Shown here piece by piece: positions 12,461 to 25,900 of a stretch of 64,000 nt of DNA. Position numbers and translations under genes: made by a program. The stretch is from positions 307,735-371,734 of the forward strand of contig JBAMDO010000029.1 of the NCBI GenBank assembly GCA_037074765.1. Direction: 5' to 3'. The notes under the pieces were generated by a model. It saw nothing but the letters and a program-made list of their open reading frames with translations, searched no databases and was not told the DNA's origin. How positions within the stretch are numbered: the first letter of the stretch is position 1; every line of letters begins with the position of its first letter. The stretch comes from Mansonella perstans. Lineage: Eukaryota > Nematoda > Chromadorea > Rhabditida > Onchocercidae.

Positions 12461-13951
12461 ATAAGCAAAAATCGAGAGAATTCATAGGCGGGGTTATCTC
12501 TCAGAGAAAGAAAAATGGACCTCCCAGTCACAAATCTTTTTTCAGAATGAGCATATGTGTGATAACAGGAAGAACTCATATATAGATGATAGATGAACCG
12601 AAAGAGTTTGCGCAACTTTTCTATATGTTTCGTGTCGAGGTAGGAAACGATAAAGCATTTGGTTATTTAGGAGAGCACAGAAATGATAAATAAGCAATTA
12701 AAACTAGATTATCTGTGCATCGAAGAAGAAAAAAGCTTGGCAATATTTCTCAGGAAAGCTTCAATATTATAAAGACGCTGTTTTTCAGAACAGTATAATG
12801 CTTCATTATTTATGGAAGTTTTAAGCAATGATGACTGCCTTCATATGTACTGGGAATTACAGTATCTTTCTGCAAATTTTAGCTAATAATTTTTCGGAAC
12901 AAGACTAAGGATTTCTTGATTAATGAATAAGCAACAATTTAGTCTTCCTTTGGTCATTTTCAATTTTAGCAGAATGATATCAAAAGATCAAGATTATCAT
13001 GTGATGTAAATGCAATGTGTGAAAGCAACATTCAACTAATTATTAATGAAAATTATAATGCATGCTACTGCTCTCCGTCGCAAAGCAGAAATATTTTATA
13101 ATGAATCATATGTTTAGAAATAGCACATCACAACAATATGAATTTAATTTAATAAAAGATTTCAATAATTGTTTTGTGATTTCTAACCGAAAATTACCCT
13201 ATCTGAAATATTTGACAGCAAATTTTTCTGTTGCATCTTATATTATCATCCAGCAAAAATGAACAATAATTAGAATACAAAAAAAATATTAAACCATAAT
13301 AATTAATGATGTAATGTTACTCAACGAAGATAAAATTTTGAAAAAAGTGGAACTAAGATCGATTTTTACAAAAGGAAGCATCAATAAGTGTAGCTGAATC
13401 ATCCAGTTTCGACTGACTAAAAAACCTTAATAAAATGTTCCTTGTCTTTTTACAACATAATAACGAAATACTAAAATTAAACAACAACCAAGGCCTATGA
13501 AAATCTTACTTCTTTAGAGTTAAAGTCTCTACTTATCTCTGCTTACCTTTTGGACACTGCGATCCTGAGTGATTATGAGCTCAAATAAAATCATAACACA
13601 GAGGTGGTATGGAAATATCGCAGCAAAGTCCTTTTCTTTTAAAATTCTATTAACTAAAACTGAAAGCACAATCAACAACACATAATTGCTACAACCAAAA
13701 ATGGCGAGGTTAACAGTTTGCAGTAGTGATCAAGCCTCAAGTAACAGTTAAATATTTTTCTCCAGATGTTTTTCTATTCATTTGCCAAGGCAATACTTCA
13801 ACAACAGAAAAATATTTTCTCAAAACACTGTTTACTTGTCGCGATATATTCCAAAAAGACATTCCGAAACAAATCTTATGGAATTTTTAAAAGCGAAATA
13901 ACAGCAATGAGAGTTAACAGATTATAATGAATATTTTGCCAAAAGAAGGAA
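12461..13951. other. Intergenic between convergent genes
   Basis: About 1.5 kb separating the candidate plus-strand gene from the 3' end of the lmd-3-like gene. It should hold the 3' UTR of the latter; I see no canonical AATAAA on the minus strand within the first 250 nt after its stop. Nothing else recognised. Confidence 0.45.
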
Positions 13952-16900
13952 TTATTCCAAACGAAAACCGTAAGCTTCGACGAACTGTACAACGAAATCT
14001 TCGCTCTCACCAGCTAACGGTTCGTTTTGAAACGTTTCACATGCTTGTGTACGACCATGATCCAAATCCGCATCCAACCAAAGCCCATAATGACCATCAC
14101 TGGCACCAATTGATAGTGAATCCATACTTGCTTTTACAAAAAACTGATTCAAACCACTCCATGAATAGATGCGAAGTACTCTGTATAATCAAAAAATTTT
14201 TACGCAAAAAAAAGTCCTGTAACTGAACATCACCAAAAGCTGCATTTAATTTTTTTTTTTTTTTGATACCACACTACTTTTAATATAAATATTATTCCGT
14301 TATATAATTGGACTTGTGATATACATTCATTCAAGGTGAGATAAGCAAATATAAAATTTTAGAAATAACAAAATTAATTTTTTCAGAAATAAAAATGAAA
14401 GAAAAATGAGAAAGAAACAAATAAAATTTCAGAAAAAGTTATAAATTACTTTTCGTTCAACTCGTTCAAATATTTATAAAGGAAGCATGAATCACCAGTC
14501 CCAAAAAAATGCTCGCATGGACGTACTGTGGTACTAACTACTGCGCCGAAGACATTCTTCTCACAATCACGAATTATCAGCAGTATAGGTGACATTTCCT
14601 CATCCCAATCCATCATTTTCCTAAAAAACATAAGAAATGATTTTGGCACGTCGTCGATTATTCTCGAATACCTGTTCTGAATGTAAAAGTACCCCCATTT
14701 CCGTCAAAAAATATATTTCTAAGAAAAGTTAATAGCAAAGATGTTTAAATTTCCCAATTCTAAAAAGATAATGTTTTAAACAAAACTGAGCTGTTTCAAC
14801 AAGAAATAGATCAAGAATCTCTGTAATTAACTAAAGTTACAGCAAAAATAAGGAAAAGTAAATAATACTGAATAGCAACCTATAAAAAGTATGTAATGAA
14901 AAGCCATGCTTTTCGGAATTATAAATATTGATCCATGGATAGCCAGCAGCACGAGCCGGAAGCACATCTACCATCTATAAAATAATTCGTTAATATTCCA
15001 AACTTTTCTCTCCCTTTAAAATAAAAACATAGTTCAGAATAAAAAAAACGTGACACCAACCTGTCTGATCATAAATTCATCAAGAATTTGCGAAGAAGTA
15101 GCACCATCCGGAAGTGGCAGTACAACCTTGTCTAATTGATCTAACGACATCCGTCTGCACATTTCTTGCACTGTCACAATTTCCCATTCCCGATTCAAGT
15201 AATTGGTACCGAATACTTCAGAAGATGGTAGCTCAACTATAATTTTTTGATGAGACTATTAAAAATTCAATACATGCTAAGAGATATTAGGTATCAGCAA
15301 TGAAATCTAAAAGCTTTGCCTTGTTTAAAAAGTAAAAATAGATGGAATCTAGGACGAAGAATTTAACATAGCATAGCAATGCAAAATAATAAACAAATGT
15401 TTATAGATATAGAGATACTTTGAAGAGAAGCACAAGCAAGAATATGTCACAATACACTTCCCAGATTATGGCGACTTGCATACAATTAAATATGCAATAA
15501 TTGATCTATTCATTGAAGAAGTATCTGTAAGAGCTTATGCACACTGTCAAATCAGAAGAAGCGAAGAAAATTTTTGGCTTTTATGCCATAATAGCAGTAT
15601 GTGAATTTAATAAAATAGGAATTTCATTAAAATCTTAAAAAATTGATTCCCTAAAAGACCAAAAAAAAAACATTTGTCTCACTCAAACAACGCAAGAATA
15701 CTTATGTAAGGTATTTTTTAAAATACATTTTCAAGGTCACAGAATCACAGCAATAACTTACAATTTCTGAAATTAACACCAATACTAACTTTTATTGAAA
15801 AAGTGCAGAAATAAAAAAAAAAAAAAAAAAAAAAAGGGGAAAAAAAAACTTGACCAAATACATATTGTAATAGATGAAAATAAAAATGTAAAAGTAGTGA
15901 GAATTATAAGTAGTAAATATTGGTTAAAGCAGACAGATTTATCAAGTAAATATAATAGAGATATGGTATTAATGTATTCGAGTTTTATATCAATAAATTA
16001 AAATCAATTATTCCAAAAATGTTCCCTACAAATTCAAAGATAAGAAGGAAAAAGAACAAATATATTTTATAAAATGGGACAGAATCAATAAACGCCTATC
16101 TTTTGAAGAAACAGAAAAAGCAATTCGTGCTTTCTGCAAATCCTAACTTTTATCATACAGAATCGATAAATACTTGCTTTAATGTAAGGAATGAATTAGT
16201 TTATGAAACCGAGAAAGTATTGCGGATAATGTTTAAAAAGTATTATCATTAGTGCACTGGCCAATGAAACAGACTTTGGATCTACGTCGATATGAAAATA
16301 CTACTGCACGAGCTTCTCACTCTGTCCTCACTCAGGAATTTCCAACGTAACTGCTAATATTTCGAAGCTTTGTAAAAATTTCTGACTAATTTTGTGTACA
16401 TTTGTTTCTGTAACAAAATTTTATAGACTTCAATCCAAATCATACGTTTCACAAAAGGGAAAATAATTTCAACACTGCGAAGAACTTTTACTATGAAGTT
16501 GCTAAATAGGATGAAGTAAACAGTGTAAGAGTTGTAAATGTTACCCATTTAGATTAAAAAAGATATATATGTATGTAGAGAGAGAAGTAAAGAAATCGAA
16601 ATTATATAAGAGATAAAAATACTTATGAAGTCCATCCTAGTAATAGAAGTACTTTGCGATAAAAAGAAAGTGTAGCAAGTTCTATTGATTATAAATTGAA
16701 AGAACTCGACATAATGCATTAGCATCACTAATTACTGAAGTGATTATTTCCACTGTTTGTTCGAAATATGACAAGTGACGATAAGTTCTTTTTTTTTATA
16801 TTGGAAAAGCATCTTTTGGAACAACATAGAAATTTCTGGAATAATTGAAATAAATTATATAGAATGCACATCAAAAATAAAAAATAAAAATAAATGACAT

Positions 16901-19900
16901 AAAATAGCACGACAAACTGTGAAATAAAAAAAAACACAATAGCCTGCGGCAGTGAGATACAATGCTTTACTGTGTAAATTCTATATATATATAAATTTTG
17001 TTTTATGGAATCTAATGGCAAAATAAGGAAAAAATCATCTAAATTTCAAGCAGTATGTCCTAACTATTAAATTTCTGTTTCAGAAAAGTTTCATCTCGCT
17101 TAACTGGTGGAAACATCAGTCTTCCACGAATAATAATTCTATGCAAATAGATAGATCCTGGTTTAAAAGAAATATGTAATTTAATCACTATTTTATTTTT
17201 TGTGTTCATTTACCTCTATCATGTGATGAAGAATACAAGAGATAAAGATGTTCAATAAAGAAGAAAAAACATTATTCTAAGGCTAATTTTATTTGCTCAT
17301 GTTACTTCTCATTACTGAGAAACAAAAGAAGGACTTTTTACTCCTAAAATCCATGCCCTGAAAGGAATCATTCAGAAGTTCTTTATTGAGATTTCCTAAA
17401 AAAGTTTCGTGGTATAGATGAAAATCAAAATAAGAAGTATTTCCGACTGCTAACATTTTGAGAAATAAGATAACAAAAAAGCGACTCAAGGAATCAATAT
17501 CACTACATTCAACATTTTTGATTTGTCTGAAGAGAATATATTTTCTTGTAATCTGCAGACTGAAGATTGGAAAATAACTTACTTTTTGAAGAACTCGCCA
17601 TATGTGTGGAAGGTAAAACGACTCGTTTACTCATTTTGCGGAAAGATTTTAATAATGAAAACTTCTGACTCTTTTTACGTTTAGAAGATGATTTCCTCCT
17701 GGAATGAATTTCTTGTGGCTTATCAGTTATCAGACTACCATCAGTTCTCTCCTCTTCGAATACGATTTCGAAATTTTTAGCAGAATTGTCAGCAAAAATG
17801 GAATTTTTAGCATCATCATCATCATCGAAACTTGCACCAGAATCTAGGGAATAACGAGGAATATGCAAATCCATTTCAGCAACCTGATTTCTTTCAGCAA
17901 ACTGCTTGTTAACCAATTCACAGGTTTCATTTTCACGTTTTGAACTGACTTCTTCATCGCACTGTCCCTCTTTTTTCGCTACTTTCTCGATATCCACTTC
18001 AGAATCCTCCTGCGAGACGGAATCAACTCCTGATGATACACTCGAAGTTGATAACATTTTGATTTTTTGTTTAAGCGAATCCTCTGAAGATGATGATTTC
18101 TGGCAAGAATAACTTTGCGGAACTGGAAAGAAAAGTTCCTTGTGTCTATGCGTAGAAGTTTCGAGAATTCCCCGAGAAGAACGTTTCTTCCTTTTATCGT
18201 TACTCTTCAAAGGTTCAGAGTTTTGCTTTAACATCTGATTTATATCAGCACTAAAAATAGTTATGATGGAAGAATTAAGATTCCCTTCATGAAATTTAGT
18301 ATGCAAAATAGGTGGAGGGAAGAATTTCTCTTCTGCACAAGACTTGTATGAAAAATGGGCTGATAATGAATAATTCTTTGGTACATCATGACGACGAAGA
18401 ATATAACGATATTTCTTTGAACCGCCCATGGATTGGTGACAAATATGTGGCTGTGATCCTGCGATACCCATTTCTTTCTTTTCCTTTAAACAGCAATCCC
18501 CAACAGAAGCCAAAAAGACCCAGTTCTTTAGCTCCTTGCTCTTGACCAAAAATCTTTTTGACAATCTTAAAAAATCAAATTATCGCGAGGAAATAACGAA
18601 AGTCGAAAACCTAAACGAAGCGTATTGCTAATACGTCCAAACACGCTATCATGAACTGCTATCATTTGTCAGTAAAAACTCTTGAAAATTTGCTTATTTC
18701 GGCCCATTCAAAAATTGCATTCATCTGCAATGTAAAACTACTCAGTTATTTAACAATTAAACAACCAAATGGTTGAAACAAAATTGGTAAAATATTCCAA
18801 AGTTGTTTCACGCGCATTTAGACAAAGGAAATGGATAAATGCGAACCATGCCTTCTCCTCATCTAATGCTTAAGTCAGCAAAATAAGATTACATCTTTTT
18901 TTGCCTACACTACTGTTAGTGATAGATTTTTACCGAACAAGACTCCGATAAAACAAATCCATCTTATTTAATGAGATTCAGAATCAAGAGAAGATTAAAA
19001 ATTTTCAGTTAAAAGATTGCACTTATATTCGCAAATAAAGTCTAGGTAGAAAGTTGCCAAAAATAAAGCGAATCATTACAATAAAGCCAGAAGGAATAAG
19101 GTGTCATGAAGTGAATATCCATTTTATGAACAACAACGCAACAAAATTGAGCCTTTCAAATATTAGCGAAATGTAGCATCTATATATACTGCTCTACTAA
19201 AACTACGATAACTTCAAAAATTAATTCAAAGCCATTACAGTTTTAAACATGATGTCATAGTTTCGCTATCAAAGCTCGAAAAAAGAACAAATAAAATGTC
19301 CTATTGTAAATCATTCCCATATCCATGTTCATGTTGCAACTTTAATTGAAACAATAAAACATAACGATTAAAATCACGATTACGGTTACAATTTAATTTA
19401 AAAATATTAGCAGTTTCATCGTAGGGTTCCTACTTCTCCCAAAATCACTGCTTAAGCTTAACTCCCAAAATATATATTTAATTTATGTCTATTTCCAAAA
19501 AATCATTTCAGAGAAAAAAATCTTTCCAATCTTCTCAAAAATTAAAGAACTTTAAATTTTAATTTTCAGAAAATGTTTTGAAATTATTTGATGAAGCCGT
19601 ATAATTCAAATAAAAGACAATTCTGCATGATTCGGAAAAATAATTCTTGCACGTAAGAAGACGGTTAACTTTTCGTAGCGGTCTTACCACAAATTATGAT
19701 TTAATCTATTACCCGTCCCATAAATCCAGAAAAACATAGACCAAAGCGGAAAATAAAAAAAATGACATGATCCCACCCAGTTAATTAATACTTTCAATAA
19801 ACAGAAATAAAAAGAAAACATCGAAACCAACATCCTTAAATAAGAACTAATAAGCCCTTAAAAGAATATCACGTCTCATAGTTTAAACATCTGATTAAAG

Positions 19901-22900
19901 TTAAATTTTATGGGAACGTCCTACCAGTTAAAACAATTCTAACTCCCGCTCGACTGTATAATTTTGCAAACAAATAGCAAACAGTCAGAAACACAATCAA
20001 TATGCAAACAATTCAGACAATGTACAAAGGCTTCATAAAAATGCGAAAGCTCAAAAACTATCAAACAATATACGACATTTTCATTCGTTGCATCAAAGTG
20101 TGTCAATCCGAAATAATGAAAATAGAAAACAGCAATCTAATATCAAAAAAGAGAACAGGAAATTTTATTTCATTTTCTTAAACGTTTCAGAAGAATTTAA
20201 GGATTTTTTAGAAATATTTTTAACTGATATTTAACCAAATAAAATCTGTGGTGAAACTTTTATTAAACTTATATATATATATATGATACGATTCGCCCGA
20301 AAATTTTAGCAAAGTACCAGTTTTCTTTCAGCTTAACAAGTTTTATAGTTCATAATTACTGCTCAAATTTTCGTAGTAGATATCAAATATTACTAATTAC
20401 CAATTCCATTCCTCAGTATTCTAAAGGTTCTCAATTTAATAGATGCGATAAATGTCGTAGTTGAAACGCGAAAACCAGATATCTGAAATAAGTACTCAAA
20501 GATAAACAAAACAAAATATTGATTTACACGAACATTGGATCAATATAATAGATTAAAACAAGAAGTTGATGTGATATGTAATAATTTCAATGAGAATAGG
20601 GAATTAATTCGTTTTTACTTAAAAAAATTATTATAAAACAAGAAATTAAATTGCACAGAAAAAAATTTCCTTCTAATATTTAAGGAAGAGTCAAGAGTAG
20701 GTGAGCATATAACTATTCTGTTTGAATATTACTGAAAACAAGAATTTTATTCCTTTTTGTGATGTGAGAAATGAAATAACAGAATTCATTGAGTTGTATT
20801 AAAAAGAATTCAATAAAATCTAAAGTCAGTTTTCTGAAGTTATATTTCGCAATCAAATAAAACAGGTCGGGTTCCTAAACATGTCGAGCACGGTTCCACT
20901 AAAAATCAAACGTTGCCGACAAGTTTCTCTATCTCACTACTATGAGAAATAAAGCTTCAAATGAGCAATTTAGTATTAAAGGTCATATACAAGATGGTAT
21001 AAAAATTCCTGCATTATTTCTATAAAAAGATGATATTAATAACGATCTGCTATAGCTGAACTGAAATCAGTGAAATTTTCATTTAATTCAATAGAATGAC
21101 ATCATAGAGAATTTGTGCGGTAATATTTGATGAAATATTTGATGTTTTCTGATAATAATTATTTGCTCAATTCATGCTCATATAATCTGCTGCTCGTGCC
21201 GACTAAAAATCATCACATTTCGTCATCAACCAACCAAACCCAATTCAAAGAGTTGATAGTATTGACGTTGTGAAATGCTGCTGACGGAACTTATCTGAAT
21301 ATCAGAATTTGATGATCTTTTTGAAATTTCAACCTTATTTCTATACTTTCCGTCATCTCTTTTCAGAATTTAATATCCATAATAGCCATTAGCGCGAAAA
21401 GTTGACAAAATTGGAAAAAGAAGTAAATAAACTATTAAATTTATAGAAAGTTTTTTTGAATGTATAACTTTTCCTTGTCCTAATCCTGCCCGTAATTTTT
21501 TTAAAGTATTGCCATCTGTTTGTGACCGAAATTGCCTTTCGCATCACATTCCAAAAGAATTTACATGATAAATAAATCAGAACGGATTGAACCAGAAATT
21601 CATCGTCACTAAGAATTTGTTGTGATTAACAATGAGGTAAATTTGCATTTTTGGAAACATATTCAAATTTGTTACTCCCAGAATAGCTTATTAAAAATAA
21701 ACACAAAACTTACTGTCCTTTTCATCCCAATGTTCATTTAAATCGAATTTCTCCACACATCTATTATCATCAATGGATTCTTTTAATGATAACCTTAAAT
21801 CTCCATTTCAGTGATATAGAAATATAGACTACAGAAACATCTAATTTATAAATAAATTTCGTAGTAATTAAAACTCAGTTAGAAGTTTTTTTTTCTCCCC
21901 CAAGCAATTAGAATAATTGCTGGGGAAAAAAATCAGACGAGATAGAAAATGACTAGATTATGGAAAAACATTCAGTGAAGGATGGCAATTTTTTGTAAAA
22001 ATATGTTGCAAAAATGCAAGAAAAATAGATAATTTCGAAATGAACAATTTTTGAGAAAATTAATACGTTTAACTCTAAACTTCGAAAGCCAGTGAAAGGA
22101 CTGAGTGATATGCGTCAATTTTGAAAATGGAGTCAAAAATTGATTTTAAGCACAAAAATAACGAGGAATTCTGATGTGATATTATATTTCCACAAAATTA
22201 CAGCAGAATGGCCTTACAACAGCATGCTTTGGAGATGCCATACAAAATGACAGATCTTAATTTTTCAAGATCTTCGACGACCAACCACCAGTACCAGCAA
22301 TTACTAAATTGAATTCTCTACCAAAACAAACTTTTAAACCTTGAAAAAGCTTTGATTTTCCCCATATTTCTAGAACACATATTACTCTTATCAAGATATG
22401 ATATCATGCTTCTAATACAACGACACAATGGAAAAACAAATGCTATACTGATATTGAAAATAAGGTTAGGAAATCAGAAAATTAATGAATAAATTCCAAG
22501 CACTCTCAAAATTTCAAGTAATTATATTTCAGTCATTAATAGATGTAATTAGTTGTTAACACACGCATGACTAGTTCAAATACTCGTAACAGTTATCATT
22601 TGCTGCATTTGAAAGACTTTTAGATATAGCCTTTGCAAAAATAGAGCCGATAATGGAAAAGCAACACCGCTTTTCAAGGAAGGAATCAAATGGCATTAAA
22701 ACAGAAATTGGTAAAAAATAGTTGCAGCAGATCTTTTGACCTCAAACTACAAAAAATAAAAAAAAAAATGAAAATATGCAAAGCCCATATCATTCGACAA
22801 ATGTCGCCTTTTCCAAAAATTAAGAACTATTTATTAAGAAAACAGTAACATTGAATGGAAAAGAGTAAAATAAACAATAAAGAGATGAGAAAATAGCGAA

Positions 22901-25900
22901 TTGGTCTAAAGTTGTTTTAAAAAACCTAAAATATGAACAATATTTAAAAAGCGATATATTTTAAGAAATAAACAGTTTTGTTTTTCTTAAATTCCACTAC
23001 TCTTGATTCCTTCTCTTCGACCTTCACATTATAATTCACGAGATAAGTTTTGTTAAAGTAACTCACTAGTAAATACTTCAAAACAAAAGTTTCGTTTTGT
23101 ATAATACCGCAAAATCAGTTTCAAGAAATTTGAGACTCTTTGTGCATGAAACATGACATCCAATGAAGATATAATTGAACAGACTTTATATTTTTCTGGA
23201 AGAGTTTTTGAAAATTTCTAAGTGGAAAAAGCTCTTTGCAACAAAAATCAAATATATAATTGATATGTATGAAACTACGATGAAAAGCCGAGAATAGAAG
23301 AGTCAGATGACAGCTATTTGTTCGACCTATTCCATTGCATTTACACACAGTAACAATGATGGCAACAGCAAACACGAGTTTATAACTATACTACCACTCA
23401 TCTGTTAAGTTTCAATAATATGCAACAAAGGAAAAGTACACGAGGATGCGAGATAGAGAATAATATATCGAGAATGCTTTCAGAATTTACATTCCAATTT
23501 TCTCAATTTTTAGGAAAAAAGTTAAATATTCTCTATTGTCCGAAATGAAATCAGTAAAAATAAAAATCTCGAAAAATTAGAAAAATGCAAAACACTCTTT
23601 ATTTCTAAGTTTTTTTATCTGCTATTCAGTTCATCTGAAATGAAACCGATATTCCTGGTTTGGTTTTTTATACGACATAAGTCCATTCACCACTATTTCA
23701 CACTATCTGATACAGTCTCAAAACAACTATTCTTGTAGTCAGACTTCTATTAGACTATTTTTCGGACTTATACTGATGTGACTATTACACCAATTTACTG
23801 TCGAAAATACAAAACATTATATTTGATTTACTAATAAGTGTCCAAAGAAACCAAAAAGCCAATACAGAACACGGAGTTCTTAAAAAGGAAATTCAAAAGC
23901 TTACACTAATACGACTCAATGTCAAAACAACTAACCGAAATTAAATATGAGACTAAGAAATCGATTACTATAACCAAGCAATGTTTCAGTAAGCTGAAAA
24001 AAAGTAAATATGCGCGAAATTGACTTAGAAATCACAAAACCAAGCATTCTGAATAGTCAAAAAACTGAAGAGAACACCAGAACAGCAATATGAAGTAACG
24101 TAAATAATGAAAGAAAGTTGAAATGAATTTAAAGTAAAAGTTGAAATGAATTTAAAGTGACGTTTAATCAAAATAAAATGTAAGAATCTGGTTGAAAAAA
24201 TGTTCGACAGAAACTTTGTAAGAAATAGATGTAAAGTAAAAGGATTGCAAAAATATAAGGATGTAGTAATAAAAGAATGCAAAGCGAAAGAATGCAGAAA
24301 GGTAAAGTCATGAGAATACTAGCAACCACTCTATATATGAGATGTTAGTGGACATATTTCATGATATTTTTGCTTTTTTTTTTTAAAAAAAATCACAAAA
24401 TTATAACAGAATAATCTGCTTGCTTATTTCAGAAAAAAAGAAATCAAACGAGATATGACTGAATATAAATAATTGTTACTAAAAGAGAAATGCTATCTAT
24501 ATGGTATATAAAAATATTGTAGCCAGCAAAAATTGGCTAAAGGAAAAGAAACTTAAAAAACGTGGCAATTGATGTATAGCATTATTCAGGATATCACAAA
24601 AATAGAGATTCACCTCCACCTTTCAATCATATTAGTACTTTCAATCAATCATAGCAACATCTATCATGAATTCAGAAAACAAACCATAACACTATCAAAC
24701 TGTAGATGAATCATGTGTAAATGATGAAAATATTTTTTAAAAGAAATAATAGCGACTGCACATTGATCAGCGTCAAATTCAATGAGTTCATGAAAGATAA
24801 TTAATAATGGCCATCAAAATCATAACTGACAAGATAATAATTGAACAAAGAACTATCTCCCTTTCTAATGTGCATACTATAAAGAGTAGCCGTCTTCGAA
24901 TCGACGACAAAACTAAATTTCGTGCTTGTTTGACTTCCACAATGACACTAACATGTTCGAAATATGCGGACGAGAAAATGAAACCAGAATGTGTGTCCTT
25001 TCTTGCACTATTTTCATCTTTGATGGACTATGAGAATCACACTGGTACTACTGTGAATTAATAATGTTGTTATCATTGACCTATTTCGATACAATGATCT
25101 CATTTTCTATAATCTTATTTCGATTATCTCAAAAATATCAATCGCTGTATATATATATATATATATATGTATATATCTTTGCATAGAAATTGCCTTAAAA
25201 AAAAACAATTTTTCGAGGAAGAAAATAAAGTCTTCAATCCCGTCTAAGACTTACCAGAAATTTTACTGGCAATAAAATGATGTACAAGAAAAAAAAACAA
25301 AAATGAAATAACTGAAGAGTAGCACAATTGCGATGAAATGGGTTGTTCTGGGATATGAAAGGATACGAGAGACAAAAAACAAAAAGAAGAAATAAATGAG
25401 GGTAATATTACTAATCGCAGAAAATACGTTGAAATTTACGAATCAATACTTCAAAAAAGTACTGCTTCAGTAAGTAAATCAATAACTAACCTCCAAATTT
25501 CTCGCAATCTTCTGAATCCAGAACTATAAATCCACAATCTTCAAGTAGCTCGTCTGCTTTCTGTCGATCTACCGATTTTTTTGAATGCATTTTCCGTGTA
25601 CTCTATAACCAGAAAATATTACTAAAGTTAAACAAATCCCTTACAAACTAAAAAAACTGTATGCTTTGGAAATGATCTCCTACAAATTTTTATTACTTTC
25701 TTCAGTTTAATTACATCTTAAATCCATCATAGTTTCCTGAAATGAAAAAAAAAATTTCAACAGCAGTTTAAGGATATTGCACATGTGAGCATAAAGACAA
25801 ATAAAAAAATTGCAAAAACTTACAGATCCATATTTTTCAGGATCCCATTGTAACAAGAAGTGATAAATGGCATCAATTTTATGCTTTGGTATAGCAAAGC

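Larger units (their letters stand above)
18565..25490 (-). other. Large intron of the lmd-3-like gene, 5' of the nested exon
   Basis: About 6.9 kb with no convincing exon. It would contain the promoter for the short isoform close to 18,565. Visible structure: an (AT)n tract at 20,271-20,284, a hairpin at 21,886-21,933, a 23-bp direct repeat of GTTGAAATGAATTTAAAGTA at 24,117-24,162, and a (TA)n tract at 25,148-25,177. A plus-strand ORF of 84 codons at 24,807-25,061 has no recognisable homology. Confidence 0.5.

Noticed and set aside
24025..24282. 85-codon minus-strand ORF with repeated words
   Set aside because: Driven by the 23-bp direct repeat and T-rich intron composition (Phe/Leu/Ser-rich); not coding-like.
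24807..25061. 84-codon plus-strand ORF in the lmd-3 intron as a nested gene
   Set aside because: No family resemblance, no splice or polyadenylation support; plausible by chance.
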